Origin: Candidatus Desantisbacteria bacterium CG1_02_38_46
GTDB taxonomy: Bacteria > Desantisbacteria > UBA1551 > UBA1559
Length of the DNA stretch: 5,738 bases
Reading direction: 5' to 3'
Assembly: GCA_001871015.1 (NCBI GenBank)
Contig: MNUO01000003.1
Coordinates: 1-5,738, forward strand
Shown here: positions 1 through 5,290 of the stretch, one piece after another
How positions within the stretch are numbered: position 1 is the first letter of the stretch
Layout: each line of letters begins with the position of its first letter
The notes under the pieces: model-generated
Seen by the model: the letters and a program-made list of their open reading frames with translations, nothing else
Database searches by the model: none
What the model was told of the DNA's origin: nothing
Made by a program: the position numbers and the translations under genes

Positions 1-53
1 CAGGTCGGGCACGCCCTGAGCATTCCATTTGTCGAATTAGTAAAAAGAATTGT

Positions 54-120
54 GATTGTAGTGCCCCGATTTATCGGGATTGTAGTGGCACGACCCGCCT
101 CGGCTGGTGCCCCTGCTCTG
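54..120 (+). repeat. Modular palindromic repeat cluster with GATTGTAGTG linkers
   Basis: GATTGTAGTG occurs at 54-63 and again at 78-87. After the first is a perfect stem CCCGAT-TT-ATCGGG (65-78, 2-base loop). After the second is a longer imperfect palindrome, GGCAC (87-91) pairing with GTGCC (107-111), with an inner GCC-TC-GGC. GCTCTGC at 116-122 matches the arm of the stem in the second cluster (2493-2508). The first 218 bases hold no gene on either strand; another small palindrome, GGGC-AC-GCCC, is at 7-16. Confidence 0.7.
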
Positions 121-172
121 CTTAAAAATAACAGAATCAATATAACCCAAAAATAAACTTGATACCACTTTT

Positions 173-224
173 TCATTTTGACATTTTATCGACATGTCCC
201 ACGAGAAACAAGCTTTGCTTATTT
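173..224 (-). repeat. 3'-end hairpin repeat, copy A (nucleotidyltransferase gene end)
   Basis: On the plus strand the blocks TCATTTTGAC (173-182), CCCACGA (198-204) and CGAGAAACAAG (202-212) occur in this order, then GCTT/AAGC arms around TTT (210-220). On the minus strand this reads AATAAGC-AAA-GCTTGTTTCTCGTGGG, with the TAA being the gene's stop. There is no U-run after it, so it is not an ordinary intrinsic terminator. Confidence 0.55.
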
Positions 225-959
225 TTTATGCCTTAACATTTCAAGTTCTTTCCTTAACAGTTCCCAGTATTTTCTATCTTTTTCTCTTTCTAACAATTCC
301 TCATTCTGTAATAGTTTTTCTAATTTCGGAATATCTTTTTTAAATGCTACTTTCAGAAGTGGTCTTTTTATAGAACATTCCTTTGCCAGATCTATATTTT
401 TTCTTGCTAACTCAATTAATTTACTACTGCTTCGACATTCATATAACCACCACTTAATTTTTTCTAAAGAAAGTTTTCGGGTTGTAAATATATCATTTTC
501 TATTAAACGATTGAGCATTAACCAATCCTTGTCTCTCTGTGTCTTTTTACTCTGGGCAAGGTCTTGTAGCCCGATAATTTCAATTGTTCTATTACGGGAA
601 AATCTTACCGAAAATCTTCTTTCCCATAACTTCTGAAAATCATCACAACCCCTGAGTTTTGAAATAACATCAACCCTGAGATTTTTCACAGATTTATCAT
701 AACATCTAAAATGACAGGCATGTCCTTTCTCAAGAAATTCTTTTTTTAATGGTGGCAGATAAATATTTCTTGCTTTAAGAAAACGAAGTGCCTTTTTCAG
801 TTTAGCAAGATTTTCAGAATTACAAAAAATGACAAAATCAGAATCTCTGCTAAACTCTGCGGCGCCGTAAATGATGCACGCCTGCCCTCCGATTAGAAGA
901 CTTTTTACCCCGAATTTCTGGAAAGTAAAAAGGACTTTGAGGATCGGGTTCTGGACCAA
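219..959 (-). CDS. Nucleotidyltransferase-fold protein (pol-beta/AbiEii-like superfamily)
   Basis: A protein of 246 residues from TTG 959. The N-terminal domain has the minimal nucleotidyltransferase signature: GGQA at 24-27, SRDSD with metal-binding Asp39 and Asp41, and a third acidic residue Asp97 in RVDVIS. Other family-like stretches are EKGHACHFRC (77-86), KLWERR (110-115) and KKTQRDKDW (138-146). The C-terminal third is helical and highly charged, ending in REKDRKYWELLRKELEMLRH, probably coiled coil. The family transfers a nucleotide to a protein, RNA or small molecule; the target is unknown, and a toxin role as in AbiEii or MNT systems is only a possibility. The start is inferred: GGAGG at 965-969 lies 5 bases before TTG 959. 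An in-frame TTG at 971 would add four residues but has only a distant GGAAG. The gene overlaps the small upstream gene by 110 bases. All three acidic residues are present, so it looks active. Confidence 0.85.
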   Translation of the reverse strand: MVQNPILKVLFTFQKFGVKSLLIGGQACIIYGAAEFSRDSDFVIFCNSENLAKLKKALRFLKARNIYLPPLKKEFLEKGHACHFRCYDKSVKNLRVDVISKLRGCDDFQKLWERRFSVRFSRNRTIEIIGLQDLAQSKKTQRDKDWLMLNRLIENDIFTTRKLSLEKIKWWLYECRSSSKLIELARKNIDLAKECSIKRPLLKVAFKKDIPKLEKLLQNEELLEREKDRKYWELLRKELEMLRHKK

Positions 960-1068
960 GGTCGCCTCCAAGAGATAAATATAACTTCCACAATTTAGTT
1001 GATTCCTTCAATCTCTGCACTGGACTCAATTTTAACCATGCCTGCTCTTCATTAAAATATTTTTTCAT
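850..1068 (-). CDS. Small protein upstream of and overlapping a nucleotidyltransferase
   Basis: A 72-residue frame with a strong start: AGGAG at 1077-1081, 8 bases before ATG 1068. The N-terminal half looks like a real helical protein (EEQAWLKLSPVQRLKESTKLWKLYLSLGG), followed by GPEPDPQSPFYFPE, a segment I associate with small proteins found beside this type of nucleotidyltransferase (from memory, not searched). The last 26 or so residues are very basic, ending in LRRRRV, and are encoded over the beginning of the next gene in another frame. Function is unknown; a partner or regulator of the nucleotidyltransferase, possibly antitoxin-like, is only an inference from adjacency. The alternative is that translation of biological relevance ends elsewhere and the basic tail is a by-product of the overlap. 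It is the first gene of a two-gene unit. Confidence 0.65.
   Translation of the reverse strand: MKKYFNEEQAWLKLSPVQRLKESTKLWKLYLSLGGDLGPEPDPQSPFYFPEIRGKKSSNRRAGVHHLRRRRV
965..969 (-). promoter_or_regulatory. Shine-Dalgarno GGAGG for the nucleotidyltransferase, inside the small upstream gene
   Basis: GGAGG on the minus strand, 5 bases before TTG 959, is formed by the two glycine codons (GGAGGC) of the LGGDL segment of the overlapping small protein. It decides the start of the nucleotidyltransferase and implies translation from within the upstream coding sequence. Confidence 0.65.
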
Positions 1069-1089
1069 AAAAACAACTCCTGTTTTTGC

Positions 1090-1158
1090 TCATTTTGACC
1101 AACCCACGACGTTTATTTTTCGAGAAACAAGGTTCTGCCGAAGGCAGGTTCTTATTTC
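1090..1158 (-). repeat. 3'-end hairpin repeat, copy B (TlpA-like gene end)
   Basis: The same ordered blocks as copy A: TCATTTTGAC (1090-1099), CCCACGA (1103-1109) and CGAGAAACAAG (1121-1131). The hairpin is bigger: outer arms 1124-1131 and 1151-1158 (8 pairs, one G-U in minus-strand RNA), a 3-by-3 internal loop, then inner stem CTGCC-GAA-GGCAG (1135-1147). The TAA stop of the TlpA-like gene is in the outer arm. No U-run follows, so termination by it is doubtful. It fills most of the 83-base gap before the small gene. Confidence 0.6.
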
Positions 1159-1748
1159 AGAATCTGGCTCAGTTTCTCATCTAATTTTTTCTCTATATCT
1201 TTTTCCTCTTTAAAAACAGCGAGTATCTTGCGGTTCTTATCAATAAGTACAGTATGCGGGACTGATTCAAACCCATATTTTTCAAGGGTCTTGGAGTACA
1301 TATCAAGAAGGACTGGGATGGCAATGTTATTCTCCTTAATAAATTTCGGGAGAACCTCTTCGGGCTTTGGGTCAATGTTTACCAGAAACATCTTCAATCC
1401 CTTATCTTTGTATTTCTCATAAATCCTGTGCAATGCCGGAAGTGCCTCAATGCAGGGAATACAAATTGTAGAAAAGAAATCAATAATAACAATGTACTTT
1501 TCTTTCCTTAGTACAGCAGGAACTTTCGTATCTTCCGCACCACAGTAATTCTTCAGAGAAATATAATTTCCTTCTAAATTACGCAGAGCAAAAAGTGGCG
1601 CAAGTTGACCTGCTTTTACCTCCAGTCCTTCTTTCTTCACTTCACCCTTCTGCTGAGCATAAACAGGGAGAAGGAAAAAGACAAAAGATATAAACAAAAT
1701 TGATAACGCAATCCTCGCTGAATTTAATGGATACTTCATCCTCTGCAT
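1152..1748 (-). CDS. Secreted TlpA/AhpC-TSA-like thioredoxin-fold protein
   Basis: A 198-residue exported thiol-disulfide protein. Residues 1-31 are a signal peptide: basic start (MQRMK, R12), hydrophobic core about 13-29, cleavage likely after VYA and before QQ. The mature part carries the redoxin fold: APLFALRNLEGNYISLKNY (N-terminal hairpin of TlpA/ResA-like proteins), IVIIDFFSTICIPC with active-site Cys96 and Cys99, LVNIDPKPEEVLPKFI, and SVPHTVLID with the cis-proline Pro164 facing the active site. The site reads STICIPC, so the usual Trp before the first Cys is replaced by Ile. An additional Cys69 lies in an insertion. It probably reduces or oxidises envelope disulfides; the partner is unknown. 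I chose ATG 1748 because GGAGG sits 5 bases upstream; the longer frame from GTG 1760 would place that Shine-Dalgarno inside the gene. Not lipidated: no lipobox Cys. The TAA stop lies in a hairpin repeat shared with another gene end. Confidence 0.9.
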   Translation of the reverse strand: MQRMKYPLNSARIALSILFISFVFFLLPVYAQQKGEVKKEGLEVKAGQLAPLFALRNLEGNYISLKNYCGAEDTKVPAVLRKEKYIVIIDFFSTICIPCIEALPALHRIYEKYKDKGLKMFLVNIDPKPEEVLPKFIKENNIAIPVLLDMYSKTLEKYGFESVPHTVLIDKNRKILAVFKEEKDIEKKLDEKLSQILK

Positions 1749-1753
1749 TTTAC

Positions 1754-1758
1754 CCTCC
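1754..1758 (-). promoter_or_regulatory. Shine-Dalgarno GGAGG for the TlpA-like gene
   Basis: GGAGG on the minus strand with a 5-base spacer (GTAAA) to ATG 1748. It argues against the GTG at 1760, which would begin one base upstream of this motif. Confidence 0.75.
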
Positions 1759-1766
1759 ACAAATCA

Positions 1767-1795
1767 TTTCAATAGAAAATATTAAAAAATTGAAA
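1767..1795. promoter_or_regulatory. Inverted repeat TTTCAAT-N15-ATTGAAA upstream of the TlpA-like gene
   Basis: Seven-base perfect arms at 1767-1773 and 1789-1795 enclose a 15-base A+T-rich centre, about 20 to 50 bases upstream of the TlpA-like start. Position and symmetry fit an operator or promoter region; the A+T richness also makes chance symmetry possible. The minus-strand sequence just upstream reads GGGGTCAGACTTTC, which resembles a motif near the nrdJ end. Confidence 0.3.
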
Positions 1796-1811
1796 GTCTG
1801 ACCCCACAAAC

Positions 1812-1844
1812 TAATCATCCGATAATCATCCGATAATCATCCGA
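1812..1844. repeat. Three perfect copies of an 11-bp tandem repeat
   Basis: TAATCATCCGA repeated at 1812-1822, 1823-1833 and 1834-1844. The stop codon (TGA 1826-1828) and last residues (MIIG) of the AlbA pseudogene are encoded in it. Because 11 is not a multiple of 3, a change in copy number would change the C-terminus. Confidence 0.9.
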
Positions 1845-2298
1845 TAGAAAACTCCTCTGCCACGCCCTTTTCTTTCAACAACTCCTTTTTTAATAAGTTC
1901 TCTCAGGTCCCGATGGGATGTATCCCATCCCACACCACAGAGATTACGATATTCACGGTTGGTAATCCTTCCTCTTTCTCTAAGGTAATCAACTGCCTTT
2001 CGTTGACGCTCATTTAAATTCAGATTTAATAAATCAATTTTCTTATGAACAACATTTTCTAATTTGCTAATTTTTGCAGCATAAAGAGTTACCTTCACTC
2101 CCCCGAGAATTCCTTCAAACTTTGGAAATTTAGGCTTGAGGGGATGGTTCTGAAACTGCTCCCGGATAATGTGCATTCCGTCTCCATAGCCTTCTACGTA
2201 TCCATATCCATAAAGTGCCTTCATTATGTTAGGATTGCGGTGGACGGGCATTGTCCTTCACCTTTATGAGTGAGTTTTTTAAATTCCTCAGGAGTCAT
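1826..2298 (-). pseudogene. Decayed AlbA/Schlafen-type ATP-binding regulator (RecG-like) with internal deletion and frameshift
   Basis: The larger open piece (ATG 2251 to TGA 1826, 141 codons) is the C-terminal part of the AlbA-2/HATPase regulator family. RNPNIMKALYGYGYVEGYGDG (from residue 5) is the conserved end of the HATPase_c_4 region, and residues about 78-138 form a winged helix (LNERQRKAVDYL, ITNREY, a recognition helix near 108-121, then GRGRGVFY as the wing). Just upstream, ATG 2298 starts MTPEEFKKLTHKGEG, a typical first stretch of the AlbA domain, in a different frame that ends at 2224. Members of this family are usually several hundred residues, so roughly 300 codons are missing at the join near 2251-2256, together with a frame change. 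A start at ATG 2251 (preceded by GAAGG, very close) could still express a winged-helix fragment, so residual function is possible. The end of the frame lies in an 11-bp tandem repeat. Confidence 0.75.
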
Positions 2299-2321
2299 TT
2301 TATTTTCCCTTTTTGCAAAAG

Positions 2322-2327
2322 ATTATA
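2322..2327 (-). promoter_or_regulatory. Candidate -10 box (TATAAT) before the AlbA pseudogene
   Basis: A perfect TATAAT on the minus strand ends 23 bases before ATG 2298, a sensible distance for a transcription start plus leader (GGGA Shine-Dalgarno-like motif near the ATG). The best -35-like hexamer, TTGAGC at 2348-2353, is 20 bases away, too far for a standard sigma-70 promoter, and is part of a palindrome. Low confidence. Confidence 0.3.
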
Positions 2328-2336
2328 GATTCCATT

Positions 2337-2353
2337 TTGAGCCTGCGGCTCAA
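2337..2353. repeat. Perfect palindrome TTGAGCC-TGC-GGCTCAA
   Basis: Seven-base arms with a 3-base loop in the gap between the pseudogene and the flavoprotein gene. No T-run on either side, so it is not a typical terminator. It resembles the other short-loop stems of this window but lacks the TGTAGTG linker. The rest of the 2299-2481 gap shows no gene. Confidence 0.6.
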
Positions 2354-2481
2354 GTTCACAAGAATAAAAAATTCCAGATTGCCAGATTTTCAGATATTCA
2401 CCCAGTTTTGATTCGTCATTACCAAACAATATTTTGTTGTGCAATAAACCTGCCCGTCAAATCTTTAGTGGGGGGTCGCAC

Positions 2482-2545
2482 CGCTACATTATGCAGAGCA
2501 AGCTCTGCCACTACCATTTCGCAGAGTAAACTCTGCCACTACATC
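2482..2545 (-). repeat. Second modular palindromic repeat cluster, overlapping the flavoprotein stop codon
   Basis: Read on the minus strand: linker GATGTAGTG, stem GCAGAGT-TT-ACTCTGC (2521-2536), linker ATGGTAGTG, stem GCAGAGC-TT-GCTCTGC (2493-2508), linker AATGTAGCG, then GTGCGACCCCCC. Stems are 7-bp perfect with TT loops; linkers start every 27-28 bases. The single difference between the two stems is paired (C-G versus T-A), so symmetry is kept. The linker at 2537-2545 contains the TAG stop of the flavoprotein gene. Same design as 54-120. Confidence 0.75.
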
Positions 2546-3108
2546 TTCAACAATTTTGCTCCGAAGGAAAAAGCTTCTTTTAAGGCAGCGGGATGCTTAG
2601 TAATTGCATCCTTCTCATCTATTTGTGAAAAAAATAATTCAGCAACATAAGATACTTCAAGGGTTTTGAAAAATGCTTTTATGGTTAATGATGCTGCGGG
2701 AAAAAAATCTGTTTTCTTTCCGCCGCAAACAGATATAAATGCGCCCTTTCGATTTGGTTTATCTGATATGGGTTGTTTCAGAATATATTTTTTTACCCAC
2801 AGGCACTGGCAGCGGTCAATTATTGCCTTGAGGTTTGCGGTTATGCTCCCAAAGAAAATCGGCGAGGCAATAACAATACCTTCCGCATTCTGTAATTTGG
2901 GATACAGGGTCTGCATATCATCATCAACTACACATTTTCCTGTTTCATCACACCCGCCGCATTCCCTGCAAGGATTGATTTTTAAATCAGAAATAAAAAT
3001 AAATTCAGTTTCATCTCCATTAGTTTTAGCTCCATCGAGAACCTTTTGGAGAAGTAGAAAAGTATTCCCGTCGCGCCTCGGACTTCCTGCTATTCCAAGT
3101 ATCTTCAT
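2539..3108 (-). CDS. Iron-sulfur flavoprotein, NAD(P)H-dependent FMN reductase fold
   Basis: A 189-residue soluble flavodoxin-like protein. The N-terminal beta strand and loop MKILGIAGSPRRDGNT (1-16) form the FMN phosphate-binding site. SPIFFGSITANLKAIIDR (82-99) is the second FMN-contact segment of this family. Between them is a compact cysteine motif CRECGGCDETGKC (Cys47, 50, 53, 59; C-x2-C-x2-C-x5-C), the spacing described for 4Fe-4S iron-sulfur flavoproteins (Isf) of anaerobes, which pass electrons from ferredoxin-type donors and may reduce oxygen or peroxide. Substrate and partner cannot be read from sequence. The ATG at 3108 begins right at the FMN motif and has only a weak GGA 6 bases upstream. 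The TAG stop (2539-2541) lies in the linker of a palindromic repeat array, so the last codons (KM-stop) may be repeat-derived. The gene is 52 bases downstream of nrdJ and could be read through from it, as no clear terminator is seen between. Confidence 0.92.
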   Translation of the reverse strand: MKILGIAGSPRRDGNTFLLLQKVLDGAKTNGDETEFIFISDLKINPCRECGGCDETGKCVVDDDMQTLYPKLQNAEGIVIASPIFFGSITANLKAIIDRCQCLWVKKYILKQPISDKPNRKGAFISVCGGKKTDFFPAASLTIKAFFKTLEVSYVAELFFSQIDEKDAITKHPAALKEAFSFGAKLLKM

Positions 3109-3141
3109 AATTATCCATCTTTACAATATAGAAATGTCATT

Positions 3142-3156
3142 TGTCAAGACCTGACA
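3142..3156. repeat. Inverted repeat TGTCA-AGACC-TGACA between nrdJ and the flavoprotein gene
   Basis: Five-base arms in the 52-base gap. On the minus strand the surroundings read GGTGTCAGGTCTTGACA. The TTGACA looks like a -35 box, but no well-spaced -10 box follows. The short stem without a T-run is weak as a terminator. It may be part of a dispersed repeat (compare GGGGTCAGACTT near 1795-1806). Confidence 0.35.
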
Positions 3157-3160
3157 CCTT

Positions 3161-5290
3161 TTAAAATGGGCAGATTGTCGCAGGACATCCGCCAGCATAT
3201 TCGGCATCTGCGCTAACATGCTCTTCGCCAGTTGAATCTCTGGAGTAGATACCGAGATATAGAACCTGCTGACTTTTGCTTCCATACCTGTATACAGTAA
3301 CTCCCTTGCATTTCAGTTTGAAAGACAAAAGAAAAATGTTTCGCACATCGTCAGGACTCGCCTCACTATGCAGATTAACAGTCTTTGATACAGCATTATC
3401 TACATATTTCTGAAATGCTGCCTGCATTTGTACATGCCATTTCGGCTCTATGTCCATCGCTGTGACAAAAAGCCTGCGAATATCCTGAGGAACTCCTTCA
3501 ATTTCCTGGACCGAACCTTTGCGTGCAATTTCACCCATCAATTCCTTGCTATAAAAACCCCTCTTGCGGGCAATCTCCTCAAATAATGGATTCACCTCTA
3601 ACAACCTCATACCCTCCATAATATTACGCCCGTATGAAATAGCAAATAATGGCTCAATACCCGAGGAACATCCGGCAATTATACTTATTGAACCTGTTGG
3701 TGCTATGGTGGTCAATGTGGCATTGCGCATCTGCCTGTAATCTTTTTTCTTCCATATACTGCCTGGAAAATTAGGAAATGACCCTCTTTCATCAGCCAAT
3801 TGCTGGGATTTATTTCTTGCCTCTTCTCTAATAAATTTCATCAACTTTCTAGCTGTAGAAATTGCCTCCTCTGAATCATAGGGAATTCCCAACTTGATAA
3901 GTGTTTCAGCGAAACCCATTATTCCCAGTCCGATCTTCCGATTAGCTTTTGTAATTTTTTCAATTTGAGGGAGAGGAAATTTGTTTGCATCAATAACATT
4001 ATCCAGGAAGTGAACACAGAGATGGACTAATTTTTTCAATTTTTCCCAGTTTAACTTTCCATCTTCAACTATTTTTGCCAGATTTATTGAGCCAAGATTA
4101 CATGATTCATAGGGCAAAAGAGTCTGTTCACCGCAGGGATTAGTAGATTCTATCAGCCCGGCACCCGGAGTGGGATTGTGACGATTAATCTCATCAATAA
4201 AAAGTAAACCCGGATCACCTATCCTCCAGGCCATGTTAACTATTAAGTCAAAAAGGCTTCGCGCTGGCAACTCCCTCACAACTCTTCCATTGCGAGGATT
4301 TATCAATTGATGAGTTTCACCTCTTTCAACTGCTGTCATAAATCTATTTGTAACCGCTACAGAGAGGTTGAAGTTATTAAGAACATTCTCTTTCCCTTTG
4401 GCTGAGATGAAATCAATTATATCGGGATGCTCAACGCAAAGAACGCCCATATTTGCACCCCGTCTTCTGCCGCCCTGCTTGACTACATCAGTAGCTGTGT
4501 CAAAAATGCGCATAAACGAGATGGGTCCTGAGGCAACACCTCTTGTAGATTGGACAATATCGCCTGCTGGACGCAGCCGTGAAAAGGAAAAACCTGTGCC
4601 ACCGCCTGACTGATGAATTAAAGCCATTTCTTTCGCTGCCTGGAATATTCCTTCTATAGAATCCTCAACTGGAAGTACAAAACAAGCAGACAGTTGCCCC
4701 AGCGTGGTCCCCGCATTCATCAATGTGGGAGAATTGGGAAGAAACTCCATGTTTGACATTGATTTATAAAACTCGTCTTCTAATTTATGCACATCAGAAC
4801 CGCGAGCATATATTTTCTCCACTTCTGCAATCGCCCTTGCAACACGATGAAACATTTGTGTCGGGGTTTCCAGAACATTTCTGCGATTATCTCGCAATAG
4901 ATACCTTCTTTTGAGGACCTGGATGGCATTTACAGAAAGTTTCAAATCATCTGTAACTCCAATGACCTGTTTTGCCTCCCTGAGTTCGTTGCGTCGGTAT
5001 CGGTAAAGGATGTAGGACTTAGCCACCTCAGGATATCCATGCCTGATGAGAACTTTCTCCACGATGTCCTGTATATCTTCCACTGTAGGAACCTTCATTT
5101 GCACGGCCTTCTCGGGTAAAATGGAACACTGCTCCATAAGAGAAATTACTTCCAGAGCAAGGTCCTTTGCCAATCTGGCATCACCACTGCCCTGTGAAGA
5201 AAATGCTTTGAAGATAGCTGCCGCTATCTTGGTTGGTTCAAACCTTACAGTTGACCCGTCACGCTTGGAAATTTTCTCAATTTTTATCAT
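3161..5290 (-). CDS. nrdJ: Adenosylcobalamin-dependent (class II) ribonucleotide reductase
   Basis: A 709-residue enzyme that reduces ribonucleotides to deoxyribonucleotides using a thiyl radical generated from adenosylcobalamin; cytoplasmic and oxygen-independent. Residues 1-105 are an ATP-cone allosteric domain (KRDGSTVRFEPTKIAAAI). The catalytic barrel follows: NSPTLMNAG at 186-194, redox Cys203 in LSACF, GGGTGFSFS at 229-237, and NPCGE at 384-388 with the probable radical Cys386 and Glu388. ESCNLGSINL follows with partner Cys397, then PTGSIS at 531-536. The C-terminus ends in a cysteine pair, Cys702 and Cys707 (CPATIC), the expected shuttle that re-reduces the active site. No class I radical subunit or class III glycine-radical motif is visible, which supports class II. 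The ATG at 5290 overlaps the upstream stop by 4 bases (ATGA), so translation is probably coupled. Only a weak GGA precedes it. The gene appears full length and intact; B12 dependence is inferred from family resemblance. Confidence 0.96.
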   Translation of the reverse strand: MIKIEKISKRDGSTVRFEPTKIAAAIFKAFSSQGSGDARLAKDLALEVISLMEQCSILPEKAVQMKVPTVEDIQDIVEKVLIRHGYPEVAKSYILYRYRRNELREAKQVIGVTDDLKLSVNAIQVLKRRYLLRDNRRNVLETPTQMFHRVARAIAEVEKIYARGSDVHKLEDEFYKSMSNMEFLPNSPTLMNAGTTLGQLSACFVLPVEDSIEGIFQAAKEMALIHQSGGGTGFSFSRLRPAGDIVQSTRGVASGPISFMRIFDTATDVVKQGGRRRGANMGVLCVEHPDIIDFISAKGKENVLNNFNLSVAVTNRFMTAVERGETHQLINPRNGRVVRELPARSLFDLIVNMAWRIGDPGLLFIDEINRHNPTPGAGLIESTNPCGEQTLLPYESCNLGSINLAKIVEDGKLNWEKLKKLVHLCVHFLDNVIDANKFPLPQIEKITKANRKIGLGIMGFAETLIKLGIPYDSEEAISTARKLMKFIREEARNKSQQLADERGSFPNFPGSIWKKKDYRQMRNATLTTIAPTGSISIIAGCSSGIEPLFAISYGRNIMEGMRLLEVNPLFEEIARKRGFYSKELMGEIARKGSVQEIEGVPQDIRRLFVTAMDIEPKWHVQMQAAFQKYVDNAVSKTVNLHSEASPDDVRNIFLLSFKLKCKGVTVYRYGSKSQQVLYLGIYSRDSTGEEHVSADAEYAGGCPATICPF

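Noticed and set aside
178-636. Plus-strand open frame of 152 codons
   Set aside because: It lies antisense to the nucleotidyltransferase gene, has a low-complexity Ser/Leu/Phe-rich translation and no recognisable domain.
219-1068. A classical AbiEi/AbiEii toxin-antitoxin pair
   Set aside because: The small protein does not look like the AbiEi winged-helix antitoxin, and the nucleotidyltransferase is only superfamily-level similar; kept as a possibility, not as the call.
1121-1158. Rho-independent terminator after the TlpA-like gene
   Set aside because: The hairpin includes the stop codon and is followed on the minus strand by TCGAAAAATAAAC, not a U-run.
1193-1375. Minus-strand 60-codon frame inside the TlpA-like gene
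   Set aside because: It is an alternative frame of a gene with a signal peptide, active-site cysteines and cis-proline in the main frame.
2482-2545. CRISPR array
   Set aside because: Units are only 27-28 bases in total, the palindromes are the variable part, there are no spacers of constant length and no cas genes.
2270-3154. Two plus-strand open frames (2270-2650 and 2666-3154)
   Set aside because: They are antisense to the iron-sulfur flavoprotein and cross repeat sequence; the minus-strand protein has clear FMN and cysteine motifs.
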